This document shows, one piece after another, positions 33,217 to 42,160 of a stretch of 64,000 nucleotides of DNA. Position 1 is the first letter of the stretch, and every line of letters starts with the position of its first letter. The stretch covers positions 310,001-374,000 of the forward strand of contig CAMLMH010000001.1 in NCBI GenBank assembly GCA_946481315.1. Direction: 5' to 3'. Source of the stretch: an uncultured Bacteriovorax sp. (GTDB lineage Bacteria > Bdellovibrionota > Bacteriovoracia > Bacteriovoracales > Bacteriovoracaceae). The notes under the pieces are model-generated. The model had not been told where the DNA came from. It did no database searches and saw only the letters and a program-made list of their open reading frames with translations. Both the position numbers and the translations under genes were made by a program.

Positions 33217-33893
33217 AATTTTATTTCATTAAAATTTTTTGCTTGAGGATGATTTCCCAGCTTCACATCACTTTGCCTTACGAGCTGAGTCGTTTGAAAC
33301 CCTGCCGCCCGTGCAGCGTCCAGTTCTTCTTTAATATCAGATAAAAAAAGAATTTGCCCTGGTGTGATTCCCAATTGGCGTGAGATCTCCTGATAGGATT
33401 TAATTTCTCGTTTGTGGCCGACAGTTGTGTCGAAAAAATTCGAAAAAAGTGAACGAAGATCACCATTTTCAGTGTACTGAAAAAGTAAATGCTGAGCTTT
33501 AACTGAACCCGAAGAATAAACTCCCAATTGATGTCCAGCCTTTTTCCAGGACAGTAGAGCAGCCGGAACATCTGGATAGACATGAGCCTTAACTTCACCG
33601 TCTTCATAACCTCGCTGCCAGATATGTCCCTGCAGCGCTTTCAGTGCTGGATGCTTACGGTCTTCGTGAATCCACTTTAAAAGTAACTCGCATGCTTCCA
33701 CGTCATTAAGAATTTGTTGCTGTTCTTCTAGTGCAGTCTGTTTTGTCTGTTGTAAGGATTCTTGTATCTCAGGCTTACTTATATTTTCCTGGACAAAACT
33801 TTTCAGTCTGCGCGCAGAATAGGGAAAAAGTACGTCATGCACGAAGCTTATGGATGTTGTTGTTCCTTCTATGTCAGTCAGGATGTATGTCAT
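33213..33893 (-). CDS. mtnC: Enolase-phosphatase E1 (methionine salvage)
   Basis: A 226-residue HAD-fold enzyme that enolises and dephosphorylates 2,3-diketo-5-methylthiopentyl-1-phosphate to give the acireductone. Motif I is DIEGTT (D7 nucleophile, E9 general acid), with the substrate segment SISFVHDVLFPY next to it as in MtnC proteins. Motif II is YSSGSVKAQ, and motif III/IV LFLSDIKEELDAARAAGF. Length is normal. It overlaps mtnD by four bases (ATGA) and the convergent secreted-protein gene by four bases. It is the last gene of the mtnB-mtnD-mtnC operon. Confidence 0.95.
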   Translation of the reverse strand: MTYILTDIEGTTTSISFVHDVLFPYSARRLKSFVQENISKPEIQESLQQTKQTALEEQQQILNDVEACELLLKWIHEDRKHPALKALQGHIWQRGYEDGEVKAHVYPDVPAALLSWKKAGHQLGVYSSGSVKAQHLLFQYTENGDLRSLFSNFFDTTVGHKREIKSYQEISRQLGITPGQILFLSDIKEELDAARAAGFQTTQLVRQSDVKLGNHPQAKNFNEIKF

Positions 33894-34411
33894 GGGTTAA
33901 ATTTCTCGTCGATTCCGGAGTTAGTATAATGCGGAACCCATCCTTCAATATTGGAGAAAATCCGGATGGCCTTCACGAAATATTTTGGTGCGAGATCAAA
34001 CCAGTGTCGGAAATTTTTGGGAACGGACATGAAGTCACCAGCAGTACACGTCACACCGTAAATTTCTCCATTATCCAGATGAAACCAAAAGAGGCCTTCA
34101 CCATCAACAAAGAAGCGGATTTCGTCTTCACTGTGCCGGTGCTCTTTCATAAATTTTTCTCTAATGGACATCAGGTTAGGTGTTTGTGGAGTTACATTGA
34201 TAACATCTGCAGTCACATAACCATTCTTTTCCATAAAGGGTTTTAATTCATGGGCATATGCAGCCAGAATGGTTTCCTGATCAGCATCATCGGCCAGTTT
34301 TGTATTAGCTTCCCAACGCTCTATCATGATTCCATGAGAACCAAGTATTTTTTTTATTTCATTTAAGTCTGTGATCGTTTCTTTAGTCGCTGCTACAAAA
34401 AGTTTTGCCAT
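33890..34411 (-). CDS. mtnD: Acireductone dioxygenase
   Basis: A 173-residue cupin enzyme of the methionine salvage pathway. With Fe(II) it makes the 2-keto acid precursor of methionine plus formate; with Ni(II) an off-pathway product. The metal ligands are clear: H91-x-H93-x3-E97 (EHRHSEDEIRFF) and H136 (NFRHWFDL). GGGAG precedes the ATG. The gene sits two bases after mtnB and overlaps mtnC, giving a compact operon. Everything about it is standard, and the product feeds the aminotransferase encoded divergently at 35158. Confidence 0.96.
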   Translation of the reverse strand: MAKLFVAATKETITDLNEIKKILGSHGIMIERWEANTKLADDADQETILAAYAHELKPFMEKNGYVTADVINVTPQTPNLMSIREKFMKEHRHSEDEIRFFVDGEGLFWFHLDNGEIYGVTCTAGDFMSVPKNFRHWFDLAPKYFVKAIRIFSNIEGWVPHYTNSGIDEKFNP

Positions 34412-34413
34412 GT

Positions 34414-35058
34414 TTATTGTCTCCCGGCCCGTATATAGTATCTGAATAAATATTCGAAAACTTCCAGGTGGCGTTTAGCTTCTTCTACGCTTTCACCCCA
34501 AACATAAAGTCCATGTCCGCGCAGAAGTAAGCCATAGCTGTACTTCTGGGCCAGTATGGCCGGTTTTATAGTTTCGGACAATGATCTTATGTCCTGGGTA
34601 TTTTCAAATAATGGAATCTTTATCTCCAGATCGTGTGTTTTGACACCTTTAAAACCTTTAAGCAATTCGAGATCTTTTAATGTTGCATATTCCTGACCCT
34701 TAAATAAATCAGCAAACAATAAAGCATCAAGCATATGACTGTGTAGAACACAGTTTGCATTAGTGATCTGATAAATTGTCAGATGGATATCCGTTTCATC
34801 AGATGACTTCCGGTTTAGGGGAACATAAGACGGATGCATCTCCCTGGTGTTGTAATATATGGGTAAAAAATTATGTTCAGTAAATTTACTTTTATCGATG
34901 CCTGATTCGGAAACCAGAGCGATGTCCGGTGATGTTTGCGATCGTAAAGAATAATTTCCGCTGGTTGCCGGATTATGCCCGTGTATGTTCAGGATGCGGA
35001 CCAGTTGGGCCAGCTTTTTCATTTCTTCATGGTCCTGGGCACTGATAATAAAACTCAC
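34414..35058 (-). CDS. mtnB: Methylthioribulose-1-phosphate dehydratase
   Basis: A 214-residue class II aldolase-fold enzyme that dehydrates 5-methylthioribulose-1-phosphate. The zinc ligands are H106 and H108 (VLHSHML), with a third His in LLLRGHGLYVWG. The N-terminal ATSGNYSLR (about 31-39) is the substrate phosphate loop typical of this family. It starts at GTG with GAGG six bases upstream. First gene of mtnB-mtnD-mtnC, with about 99 bases to the divergent aminotransferase gene. The upstream salvage steps (mtnA, mtnK or mtnN) are not in the window. Confidence 0.94.
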   Translation of the reverse strand: MSFIISAQDHEEMKKLAQLVRILNIHGHNPATSGNYSLRSQTSPDIALVSESGIDKSKFTEHNFLPIYYNTREMHPSYVPLNRKSSDETDIHLTIYQITNANCVLHSHMLDALLFADLFKGQEYATLKDLELLKGFKGVKTHDLEIKIPLFENTQDIRSLSETIKPAILAQKYSYGLLLRGHGLYVWGESVEEAKRHLEVFEYLFRYYIRAGRQ

Positions 35059-35157
35059 TCTTCACCTCTTACTTTTTTTCCATTTATAGTAAATCCTGCT
35101 TTTGATGTATAGGAGTATGTAGTAAAGAAAGAGTTAATACTTATCCAGGATATCCAT

Positions 35158-36297
35158 ATGAAAACTACCAGTAATGTTGTCGGACGTTTTAAGGAATCTA
35201 TTTTCTCCACAATGACCAGGCTGGCGAATGAAAATAAAGCAATCAATCTTTCTCAGGGGTTTCCTGATTTCGACGGTCCGGCCTGGGTCAGGGAGCTGGC
35301 TGAAAAGGCGATAACGGAAGGAAAAAATCAGTATGCTCCATCTATGGGATTACCAGCTCTTCGGGAAGCCATTGCCGTAAACTACAGTAAATTTTATGGA
35401 CTAAACTATAATCCTGTCAGTGAAATCGTTGTAACAAACGGAGCCACAGAAGCCATCTTTGCAAGCTGTATGGCCCTGTTGAATCCCGGGGATGAAGTCG
35501 TTATCCTTGAACCTTTTTATGATTCTTATCTTGCTTCCATCGAAATGGCAGGAGGAAAAGCCGTACCGGTTACTTTGAAAGCACCAGATTTTAAGTATGA
35601 TCTGCAGGATCTCCGGGCGGCAATCAGTGAAAAAACAAAACTCCTGATTATTAACAATCCTCACAACCCGACGGGAAAAGTTTTCAGTAAAGAAGAAATT
35701 AATGAATTAGGGACACTGGCCATAAAACACGATTTTTATCTGCTATCTGATGAAGTGTACGAATTTTTGACTTTTGACTGCATACATATTCCGACAGCAG
35801 CTTATTTGGGTCTGAAAGAAAGAACCATTACCATTTCTTCTACCGGAAAAACTTTTGGTCTTACGGGCTGGAAAGTCGGATGGGCAGCGGGGCCCGCTGA
35901 TTTGATAAAACTCATTCACAATGTCCATCAGTTTACTACCTTTTGTGTGGCCCATCCTTTACAAGCGGCAATGGCCCAGGCCCTTACCAATATGGATGAA
36001 TACCTGGAGGAATTCAGGGCTGATTATCGTTCAAAACGTGACATGCTGGTCAGTGGGTTACGCGAAAGTCGTTTTAATGTTCTGGAGCCAAAAGGTACTT
36101 ATTTTGCCATGGCACTTTTGCCTGAAGGACAAAATGATGTAACGTTTTGCAAAGAACTCATTACAGCAAAAAAAGTGGCAACGATTCCGACTTCGGCATT
36201 CTATATTAAGAGCCAGGAAGGCAGTAAAATGATTAGATTCTGTTTTGCTAAAACAGATGAAACATTAAAAAGTGCCCTGCAAAATCTTAAAGTTTAA
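35158..36297 (+). CDS. Class I/II aminotransferase, probably methionine-forming
   Basis: A 379-residue fold-type I PLP enzyme. Family features: LSQGFPDFDGP (about 34-44), the NPHNPTGKVF substrate loop, LLSDEVYEFLTF, and the Schiff-base Lys in SSTGKTFGLTGWKVGW. The QGFPDF start and GWKVGW context match the methionine/kynurenine aminotransferase group (YbdL-like). Diverging from mtnBDC, it most likely performs the last salvage step, turning 4-methylthio-2-oxobutanoate into methionine. Other broad-range aminotransferases have the same motifs, so the substrate is inference from position. Confidence 0.87.
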   Translation: MKTTSNVVGRFKESIFSTMTRLANENKAINLSQGFPDFDGPAWVRELAEKAITEGKNQYAPSMGLPALREAIAVNYSKFYGLNYNPVSEIVVTNGATEAIFASCMALLNPGDEVVILEPFYDSYLASIEMAGGKAVPVTLKAPDFKYDLQDLRAAISEKTKLLIINNPHNPTGKVFSKEEINELGTLAIKHDFYLLSDEVYEFLTFDCIHIPTAAYLGLKERTITISSTGKTFGLTGWKVGWAAGPADLIKLIHNVHQFTTFCVAHPLQAAMAQALTNMDEYLEEFRADYRSKRDMLVSGLRESRFNVLEPKGTYFAMALLPEGQNDVTFCKELITAKKVATIPTSAFYIKSQEGSKMIRFCFAKTDETLKSALQNLKV

Positions 36298-36378
36298 TTG
36301 TATTTTTATTTTTATACCGGCACTCACCGTTAACAGTATTTTCAGGCTAATCTCTTTTTCACTTAATAGGGAGGTCTT

Positions 36379-36771
36379 ATGAAATATGTTTTGACAACAA
36401 TGATGATTCTTTTTTCATTTAATGCAATGGCGACGGGAAGTTTTCATTGCACCGGTAAGGTAAATTCAGCAGGGGGAAATGTGGAAGTTCATGTCAGTGG
36501 AGCAACTTCTCACATCGAAGGTAATCCTCTACTGGATAAGGTCTTGATCCATGTCGATGCTCAGACTGATCAGCATTATGAAATTCCTAAAGAAAGAGTA
36601 GTAGGCTACTGGAGCATTGATGATTTATTTTTGTTTAACATGCTTGATAGCGACTTCAATAATAGTGAAGTCAAAATCATGTATAACACAGATTACAAAA
36701 AGGGAATGATGAAACTAAATCTTCCAGGATTAAAAGCGACTACGAAAAAACTGATTTGTATTTTTGAATAA
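36379..36771 (+). CDS. Small secreted protein of unknown function
   Basis: A 130-residue exported protein with signal peptide MKYVLTTMMILFSFNAMATG. The mature part is a single small beta-rich domain with two Cys near the ends (HCTGK and LICIF), likely paired. GGGAGG precedes the ATG. It stands alone between the aminotransferase gene and a strong terminator. I recognise no family. Confidence 0.65.
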   Translation: MKYVLTTMMILFSFNAMATGSFHCTGKVNSAGGNVEVHVSGATSHIEGNPLLDKVLIHVDAQTDQHYEIPKERVVGYWSIDDLFLFNMLDSDFNNSEVKIMYNTDYKKGMMKLNLPGLKATTKKLICIFE

Positions 36772-36776
36772 AATCA

Positions 36777-36810
36777 AAAGAAGGCCCTCAATCCTGAGGG
36801 CCTTCTTTCA
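36777..36810. terminator. Bidirectional terminator
   Basis: AGAAGGCCCTCA and TGAGGGCCTTCT form a twelve-pair stem with a four-base loop. T-rich tracts follow on both strands, so it can end both the small secreted-protein gene and the RND operon arriving from the right. Confidence 0.9.
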
Positions 36811-36812
36811 TT

Positions 36813-39800
36813 TTACTTTACCGAAACTTCTTCAGATTCAGTTACAAACAATCGCTTCAATATACCACCGGACCATACTCTGAATCTTTCAATATAAGAG
36901 TACGCTGCAGGAATAACTACCAGGGTAAGAAGCGTAGATGATATCAAACCACCAATGACGGCAATACCCATTGATGTTCTTTGTTTTGAGGCTTCATTTA
37001 GACCAATTGCTAAAGGGACCATCCCGGCAATCAGTGCAAAAGAAGTCATAAGAATTGGACGAAGACGAGATTTCCCAGCTGCAATCATTGCTTCGTTAAG
37101 CTTCATTCCTTTTTCGTGAACTTGCTGATTTGCATAGTCCACCAGAAGAATGGAGTTCTTAGTTGCAACCCCCAGAAGCATTACACATCCGATCATAGAG
37201 AATAAGTCCAATGAAGATCCTGCCATAGCCAGAGCATAGAAAGCTCCACACATTGCAAGCGGAAGTACAAGCATGATCGTAAACGGAGTTACGAAAGACT
37301 CATAGAGAGAAGCTAGAACAAAATAAATAAACATTGTTCCGAGAAAACCGGCAATCACGATACTGCTTGCAAGTTCTGCAAAGTTTTCAGCTTGGCCTAC
37401 AAATTGATAGCGAACTGTTGGTGGAATTTTAATTTCATCCTTAAGAATTCTTTCAATGTCGGCCATAGCTCCGCCCATACCTGGCCCATCAGGGGCAACG
37501 TCAGCTGAAATCTGAATGTAGCGGCCACGATCCTGACGATTAATTGTAGACGGACCTTGTGTCTCAACTGGGTTGGCAACGGCGCTTAATTTAATGAGTG
37601 AGTTGTTAATGTTAGGGACAAAAGTTTCCTGATAAGCTGCTTTTAAATTACGCTGATTTTCCTGCAGTCGAACTCGAATGTCATATTCTTCTCCTTTTTC
37701 ACGGAAAACAGCAGGCGTCGATCCTTCAATCATCGTCCGAAGTTCACTTCCCATTAAAGTTGTCGAAACACCAAGAGCTTCTGCTTTATTTCGATCCGGA
37801 ACGACCTGGAATTCAGGTTTACCAGGGCGGCTTGAAGTATCTACGTCTTTAAGCGCCGGGTGATTTTTAAGTTTAGCGAGTAACATGCCGGAATATTTTT
37901 CAATTTCTTCCATGTTTTCACCTATGATATTGACGTTGAATGGTCTTTGCCCACCACCGACAGCATCGACGTCTTTAACTGCCGGATTGGCGTAAGCATA
38001 AGGCTTTAACTGACCACGCAGAATCTCCTTGAACTGTGATGTATTAACACCTTTTCTTTGCTTAGAAGGAACAAGTTTTACGAAGATATTAGCTTTTTCC
38101 GGCTGTCCGTTTTTATCTCCGACATTTAAAACAGTATAGGCAACTTCTTTATTTTTACGTACCAGCTCATCAACTTCCAGGCCGAGTTTATTCATCCCTT
38201 CCAGTGAAGTACCTGGCTTTAAATCCAGACCAACAGAGAATTCACCAGCATCCTGAGGAGGTAAGAACGTTTTTGGAACAACTTTTAAAGCTGCAAAACT
38301 TCCAAAGAATATAATTAATGCTCCAATAAGAACAATGCCAGGACGTTTAAGAGTGAAATGCAGAACCTTGACATAAATATCTTCCAGCCAGTCCTGGAAC
38401 TGGTTGAAACGAGCAAGCATTGCCCCGAATGTATGATCATAAAAACCTTTCTTCACCTTCTTTACACTATGATCCTCATGTTGGCCGGCAAAATAGGCTG
38501 AGAGCATGGGCGCCATTGTAAGAGCGTCGAAAAGTGAAATCAGCAGGGCAAAACAAATTGTCAGACCGAATTCTTTAAAGAACTGACCTACAACCCCCTG
38601 AAGGAAAGCAATTGGAAGAAATACAGCAATTACGGTGAAAGTCGTGGCCACAACGGCCATCGTAACTTCTTTTGTTCCCTCCAGTGCAGCCTGAATCGGG
38701 GAGGCGCCCATTTCGATGTGGCGGAAAATATTTTCACGAACAACAATCGCATCATCAATCAGAAGACCAACAGCGAGTGAGAGAGCGAGAAGAGTCATTA
38801 TGTTAACTGTGAACCCGGCAACGGCCAGAAGAATGAAAGCTCCGAGAAGCGAGTTCGGTAATGCAAGTCCGGTAATAATAGTTGAACGAGCTGAACCCAG
38901 AAAGAAATAAACAACTAAGATAGTAAGAATGATACCAATGATAATAGTTTCATATACGTCATCAACGTTTGCTTTGATAGGAAGGGAGCCATCACGCACA
39001 ACTGAAAGCTTAAAAGCATTTTTTTGATCAGATCCTAGTGTTTTATTAACTTTCTCGACCTGCTTTTTAATAGCTTCAGCTACACCAATTGTATTTGAAC
39101 CTGATTGTTTATAAACGTTAAGCAAAACGGCTTGTTTACCGTTAAAGTAACCGTATGTTTTACGTTCTTCCAGTGAATCGGTCACACGGCCGACATCCTG
39201 AACTGTAATAGGAATATCATTACCAACAAAGTTAACAATCGTTTTTTCAATTTCATTAATCGTCTTGTATTCGCCAAGAGTTCTGAATACTGTATCGCTG
39301 GTATTTGAGGATATTTTTCCGGCCGGAATATTCTGTCCTGAGATCTGTAAACGACTGGCAATTTGAGTCGCCGATATCTCGCGTTGTTTAAGTTTGTTGC
39401 GATCTAGTTCGACTTTAATTTCCCGCTTACGCCCGCCGACTATCTCAACCAGACCTACCTGGTTGACCTGCTCAATTTGTGGTTTGATTTTTTTATCTAC
39501 TAACTGGAACAACTCACCGTCCGGTAAGTCAGACTGCACGGCCAGCGTGACAATCGGCTGATCAGCTGGATCGATTTTGCGAATAACCGGCTCTTCAATA
39601 TCGTCTGGAAGTTTTTTTCGGGCAGAAGCAATCTTGTCCCGAACCTGTTGCTCGGCATACTTGATATCAATTTTTAAATCAAATTCAGCGATAATAACAG
39701 AAACGTTTTCAAGATTATTTGACGATAGTTTCTTTAGCCCTGGAACGTTAGAAAGTTCCTCTTCATAAATTTTTGAAACTAATGTCTCGACTTCTTCCGG

Positions 39801-39965
39801 TCCAGCACCTGGGTAAACGGTGGTAACAGTTACAATAGGAAAGGTAACGTTAGGGAATAAGTCGACCGGTAATCTCTTTAATGAGAGCCAGCCCATGACC
39901 AGAATAACTGTAACAAGACATGTGATAAAGACCGGCCTCTTAATGGAAAGGTTAGCCAAATTCAT
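36813..39965 (-). CDS. RND family multidrug efflux permease (AcrB-like)
   Basis: A 1050-residue inner-membrane proton-driven exporter. It has the first membrane helix at once (SIKRPVFITCLVTVILVMGW), a large porter domain, then the block TM2-TM6 with the proton-relay pair D-D in LSLAVGLLIDDAIVVREN (about 395-412). A second porter domain with GEFSVGLDLKPGTSLEG and TM7-TM12 follow. The length and layout fit the HAE1/AcrB group more than metal-exporting RNDs. The stop lies three bases past the bidirectional terminator, and the start overlaps the TolC stop by four bases. No adaptor gene is adjacent (see findings). Confidence 0.93.
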   Translation of the reverse strand: MNLANLSIKRPVFITCLVTVILVMGWLSLKRLPVDLFPNVTFPIVTVTTVYPGAGPEEVETLVSKIYEEELSNVPGLKKLSSNNLENVSVIIAEFDLKIDIKYAEQQVRDKIASARKKLPDDIEEPVIRKIDPADQPIVTLAVQSDLPDGELFQLVDKKIKPQIEQVNQVGLVEIVGGRKREIKVELDRNKLKQREISATQIASRLQISGQNIPAGKISSNTSDTVFRTLGEYKTINEIEKTIVNFVGNDIPITVQDVGRVTDSLEERKTYGYFNGKQAVLLNVYKQSGSNTIGVAEAIKKQVEKVNKTLGSDQKNAFKLSVVRDGSLPIKANVDDVYETIIIGIILTILVVYFFLGSARSTIITGLALPNSLLGAFILLAVAGFTVNIMTLLALSLAVGLLIDDAIVVRENIFRHIEMGASPIQAALEGTKEVTMAVVATTFTVIAVFLPIAFLQGVVGQFFKEFGLTICFALLISLFDALTMAPMLSAYFAGQHEDHSVKKVKKGFYDHTFGAMLARFNQFQDWLEDIYVKVLHFTLKRPGIVLIGALIIFFGSFAALKVVPKTFLPPQDAGEFSVGLDLKPGTSLEGMNKLGLEVDELVRKNKEVAYTVLNVGDKNGQPEKANIFVKLVPSKQRKGVNTSQFKEILRGQLKPYAYANPAVKDVDAVGGGQRPFNVNIIGENMEEIEKYSGMLLAKLKNHPALKDVDTSSRPGKPEFQVVPDRNKAEALGVSTTLMGSELRTMIEGSTPAVFREKGEEYDIRVRLQENQRNLKAAYQETFVPNINNSLIKLSAVANPVETQGPSTINRQDRGRYIQISADVAPDGPGMGGAMADIERILKDEIKIPPTVRYQFVGQAENFAELASSIVIAGFLGTMFIYFVLASLYESFVTPFTIMLVLPLAMCGAFYALAMAGSSLDLFSMIGCVMLLGVATKNSILLVDYANQQVHEKGMKLNEAMIAAGKSRLRPILMTSFALIAGMVPLAIGLNEASKQRTSMGIAVIGGLISSTLLTLVVIPAAYSYIERFRVWSGGILKRLFVTESEEVSVK

Positions 39966-41383
39966 TTTACGCCTCCGGCGTTATAGATTTTCATTTGCGA
40001 ATATATATTTAAAAGATCTGTTTCTGTCTGAATTCGAAGCGTCTCTGAACTCGCATAATCGTTTTCAAAATTCAGCACCTGGAACGTTGTGGTGCGCCCG
40101 TTTTGCAGACGATTATTTTCGTAAACTGATTTTTGCTTTTGAGCTTCAGCGATTTGCTCTACCAAAGTCAGCTTAGTTTTAGCGGCATCAAATTTAGCAA
40201 GTAGATCAGTCCAATCGCGGTCCTGATCAAAAACTTTTCTTTGATAATTAAGATCAGCAGCAATTTGATCTTTTTTATAACTGCTGATAGCTGCTTTCGT
40301 TGTTGAGAAATCAAGTGGAGCACTAAACCGGATTCCCACCGCAGTTGTAGGCTGATCATTTGTAAAAGAGTTACTGATTGCTTCGCCACGATCTCTGTCT
40401 CTTCCGTTAAGAGCATGAGAGCCGTAAACTTCCAGTGTCGGTTTATTTCTTTCCATCGCCAAAGTAGCATTGGCCATAGCCAGCTTTTGCTGTTCCTGAG
40501 CGGCTTTAACGTCATCCCTCAAGTCCATTTTAGCCGGAGGGGTTAGACTCATCAAAGTTTTTGGATCCATAGTTTCCAGTGATTCGCTGACTTCTTCAGC
40601 ATTTTGTCCACGAAGCGAATTAAAGAGCCGTTGAATCGTCTGCATATCCTGTAGCGTCCGGCGTAATTCAAATTCCCGCAGTTTCAGATTTGCCTGTGCC
40701 TGAAGAGTATCTGAGCGGTCTCCAAGTCCGGTATTACTCCGACGCTGGTTCCATGAAACTAACCGCTGCGCCCGGGCCAGATTATCCTGCTGAACTTTAA
40801 CAAGCTTTTTCATTTGAGAAAGTGACCAGTAAACTGATTCAGCGCTGGCAAGAATAGATTTTATCCGGAAACTTTCGCCATACTTAGCTGCTTTAGTCTG
40901 TGATTCAATTAAAGTTGCCTGAGCGTTGCTTTCGCTGCCTTTAAAGTTTCTCCACAGTGACTGACTCAGTTCCAGTCTGGCAATTCCGTCATTAAAATCT
41001 GAATTGGGAACGAAGGCCGGGGAAGCATTGTGAATTTTAGTATGAGAGAGGTTGTAGCTTAATTGCCCTTTCAAGCCGAAATCAAATTGCTGTAAAATAC
41101 CAGCTGACACAAACTCATTATTCGTCTGATCGCCCTGAGTTGAGACATTGCTTACTGGCTTTTTATCCACGATAACTTGTCCCTGAGCAAAAATACTTGG
41201 ACGAAAAATAAGCTTAGCTTCATCTTTTCTTTCATCAGCTGCTTCAACAATCATTTTACCAGCGCTGATGCCCTGATGTTTTACTTCAACCTGATTAAGA
41301 AAATCCTGAAGAGATAGTTGTGAACTAAATCCCAGAGAGGGGACAAGTAAGACTGCTAACAGCGCCTTATGAGCGGGTCGCAT
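39962..41383 (-). CDS. TolC-family outer-membrane efflux protein
   Basis: A 473-residue outer-membrane factor. Signal peptide MRPAHKALLAVLLVPSLGFSS is followed by two repeats of long helices and barrel strands. The first repeat ends near residue 245, and the second runs from DLRDDVKAAQEQQKL to the C-terminus. Landmarks include RLELSQSLWRNFKGSE and the GLGDRSDTLQAQANLKLRE segment with the conserved L-x-Q-A. In working pumps this trimeric channel docks with an adaptor and an RND permease. Its start follows the TetR stop by two bases. Confidence 0.9.
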   Translation of the reverse strand: MRPAHKALLAVLLVPSLGFSSQLSLQDFLNQVEVKHQGISAGKMIVEAADERKDEAKLIFRPSIFAQGQVIVDKKPVSNVSTQGDQTNNEFVSAGILQQFDFGLKGQLSYNLSHTKIHNASPAFVPNSDFNDGIARLELSQSLWRNFKGSESNAQATLIESQTKAAKYGESFRIKSILASAESVYWSLSQMKKLVKVQQDNLARAQRLVSWNQRRSNTGLGDRSDTLQAQANLKLREFELRRTLQDMQTIQRLFNSLRGQNAEEVSESLETMDPKTLMSLTPPAKMDLRDDVKAAQEQQKLAMANATLAMERNKPTLEVYGSHALNGRDRDRGEAISNSFTNDQPTTAVGIRFSAPLDFSTTKAAISSYKKDQIAADLNYQRKVFDQDRDWTDLLAKFDAAKTKLTLVEQIAEAQKQKSVYENNRLQNGRTTTFQVLNFENDYASSETLRIQTETDLLNIYSQMKIYNAGGVK

Positions 41384-41385
41384 AG

Positions 41386-42054
41386 TTAAGACTCCTGAGT
41401 TTTAAGACCATCAAAAATGATCGTGATAAGATTATTGATAAAATGATTTTTATAATTTTCATCTTTTAGCGATTTTGAATAAAATTTCTCAGCAATGTGA
41501 TCGATACGCATGTTTTGCGTGAGAGAATTGAAAAAAAGACCACCGGCCAGCAAAGGATCGACATCTTTGCGAATAAGTCCTTTATCCTGGGAATCACTGA
41601 TCAGCTTTACAAGCGTCTGATAAACTTTGAGAAAAGTACTTTCAAAAATATCCGCGATCATAGGATTTTGATTTTCAATTTCAGAACAAATCATTTTTGT
41701 GGAATGAATTTCACTCAGGCCGAGCTTAATAAATTCTTCAGCAAATATACGTAGGCGCATTTTCAAGTCATCCACCGAATCAGCTCCGCTCAGGATTCGA
41801 GTGGCCATTGTCAGTCTCTCTTCGCCAAACTTAATGAAACATTCGCGATAAAGACCCTCTTTTCCGCCGAAGTGATATTTTATAGCTGAGACATTGGCCC
41901 CTACTTCACAGCAGATGTCGCGAACCGAAGCACCTTCGAACCCCTTTTCGCAAAAGTGTTTTTTGGCGGCTTCGAGGATCAAGTCTTTGGTTTTTTCCAG
42001 AGGAGGCGTCTTTTTTCCGAAGAAAAAGCACTTATTATTCTTTTCAGACGTCAC
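41386..42054 (-). CDS. TetR family repressor of the efflux operon
   Basis: A 222-residue TetR regulator. The N-terminal helix-turn-helix (about 20-65) reads LILEAAKKHFCEKGFEGASVRDICCEVGANVSAIKYHFGGKEGLY, matching the family almost throughout. The C-terminal ligand domain resembles the CecR/DUF1956 type (FGEERLTMATRIL, FAEEFIKLGLSE, IENQNPMIADIF). GTG start with GGAG six bases upstream. It is first in an operon with TolC and RND genes and presumably represses it, releasing on binding a pump substrate. Three phased repeats lie in its promoter. Confidence 0.9.
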   Translation of the reverse strand: MTSEKNNKCFFFGKKTPPLEKTKDLILEAAKKHFCEKGFEGASVRDICCEVGANVSAIKYHFGGKEGLYRECFIKFGEERLTMATRILSGADSVDDLKMRLRIFAEEFIKLGLSEIHSTKMICSEIENQNPMIADIFESTFLKVYQTLVKLISDSQDKGLIRKDVDPLLAGGLFFNSLTQNMRIDHIAEKFYSKSLKDENYKNHFINNLITIIFDGLKTQES

Positions 42055-42077
42055 ACTTGGCTCCGTTTTATTTTTAA

Positions 42078-42136
42078 TTGATACGACTGTTTGACATACT
42101 AATCCAATCGTTTGAAAAAATAAAACGTTTGTTTGA
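42078..42136 (-). promoter_or_regulatory. Candidate promoter with three 21-bp-phased repeats before the TetR operon
   Basis: TGTTTGA, CGTTTGA and TGTTTGA (plus strand) begin at 42088, 42109 and 42130, exactly 21 bases apart, two turns of DNA. On the minus strand a weak promoter reads TTGGAT (42107-42102) and TATCAA (42083-42078), 18 bases apart. The first repeat lies inside the spacer and the second beside the -35. A bound repressor would block the polymerase. Repeats are seen directly; the regulator is inferred to be the TetR protein. Confidence 0.45.
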
Positions 42137-42160
42137 AAATTGTCCTAAAATCTTGAGATT

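Noticed and set aside
33731..34246. A 171-codon plus-strand frame across mtnC and mtnD
   Set aside because: It is antisense to two genes with full catalytic motifs and four-base translational overlap, has no ribosome-binding site and encodes no recognisable domain.
35059..35157. SAM riboswitch before the methionine salvage genes
   Set aside because: The 99-base divergent space is too short for a SAM-I aptamer plus expression platform and shows no matching stems.
35055..35246. A 63-codon hydrophobic minus-strand frame over the start of the aminotransferase gene
   Set aside because: It overlaps mtnB and the aminotransferase N-terminus and crosses the intergenic promoter region; no ribosome-binding site is present. 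A real membrane peptide here seems unlikely.
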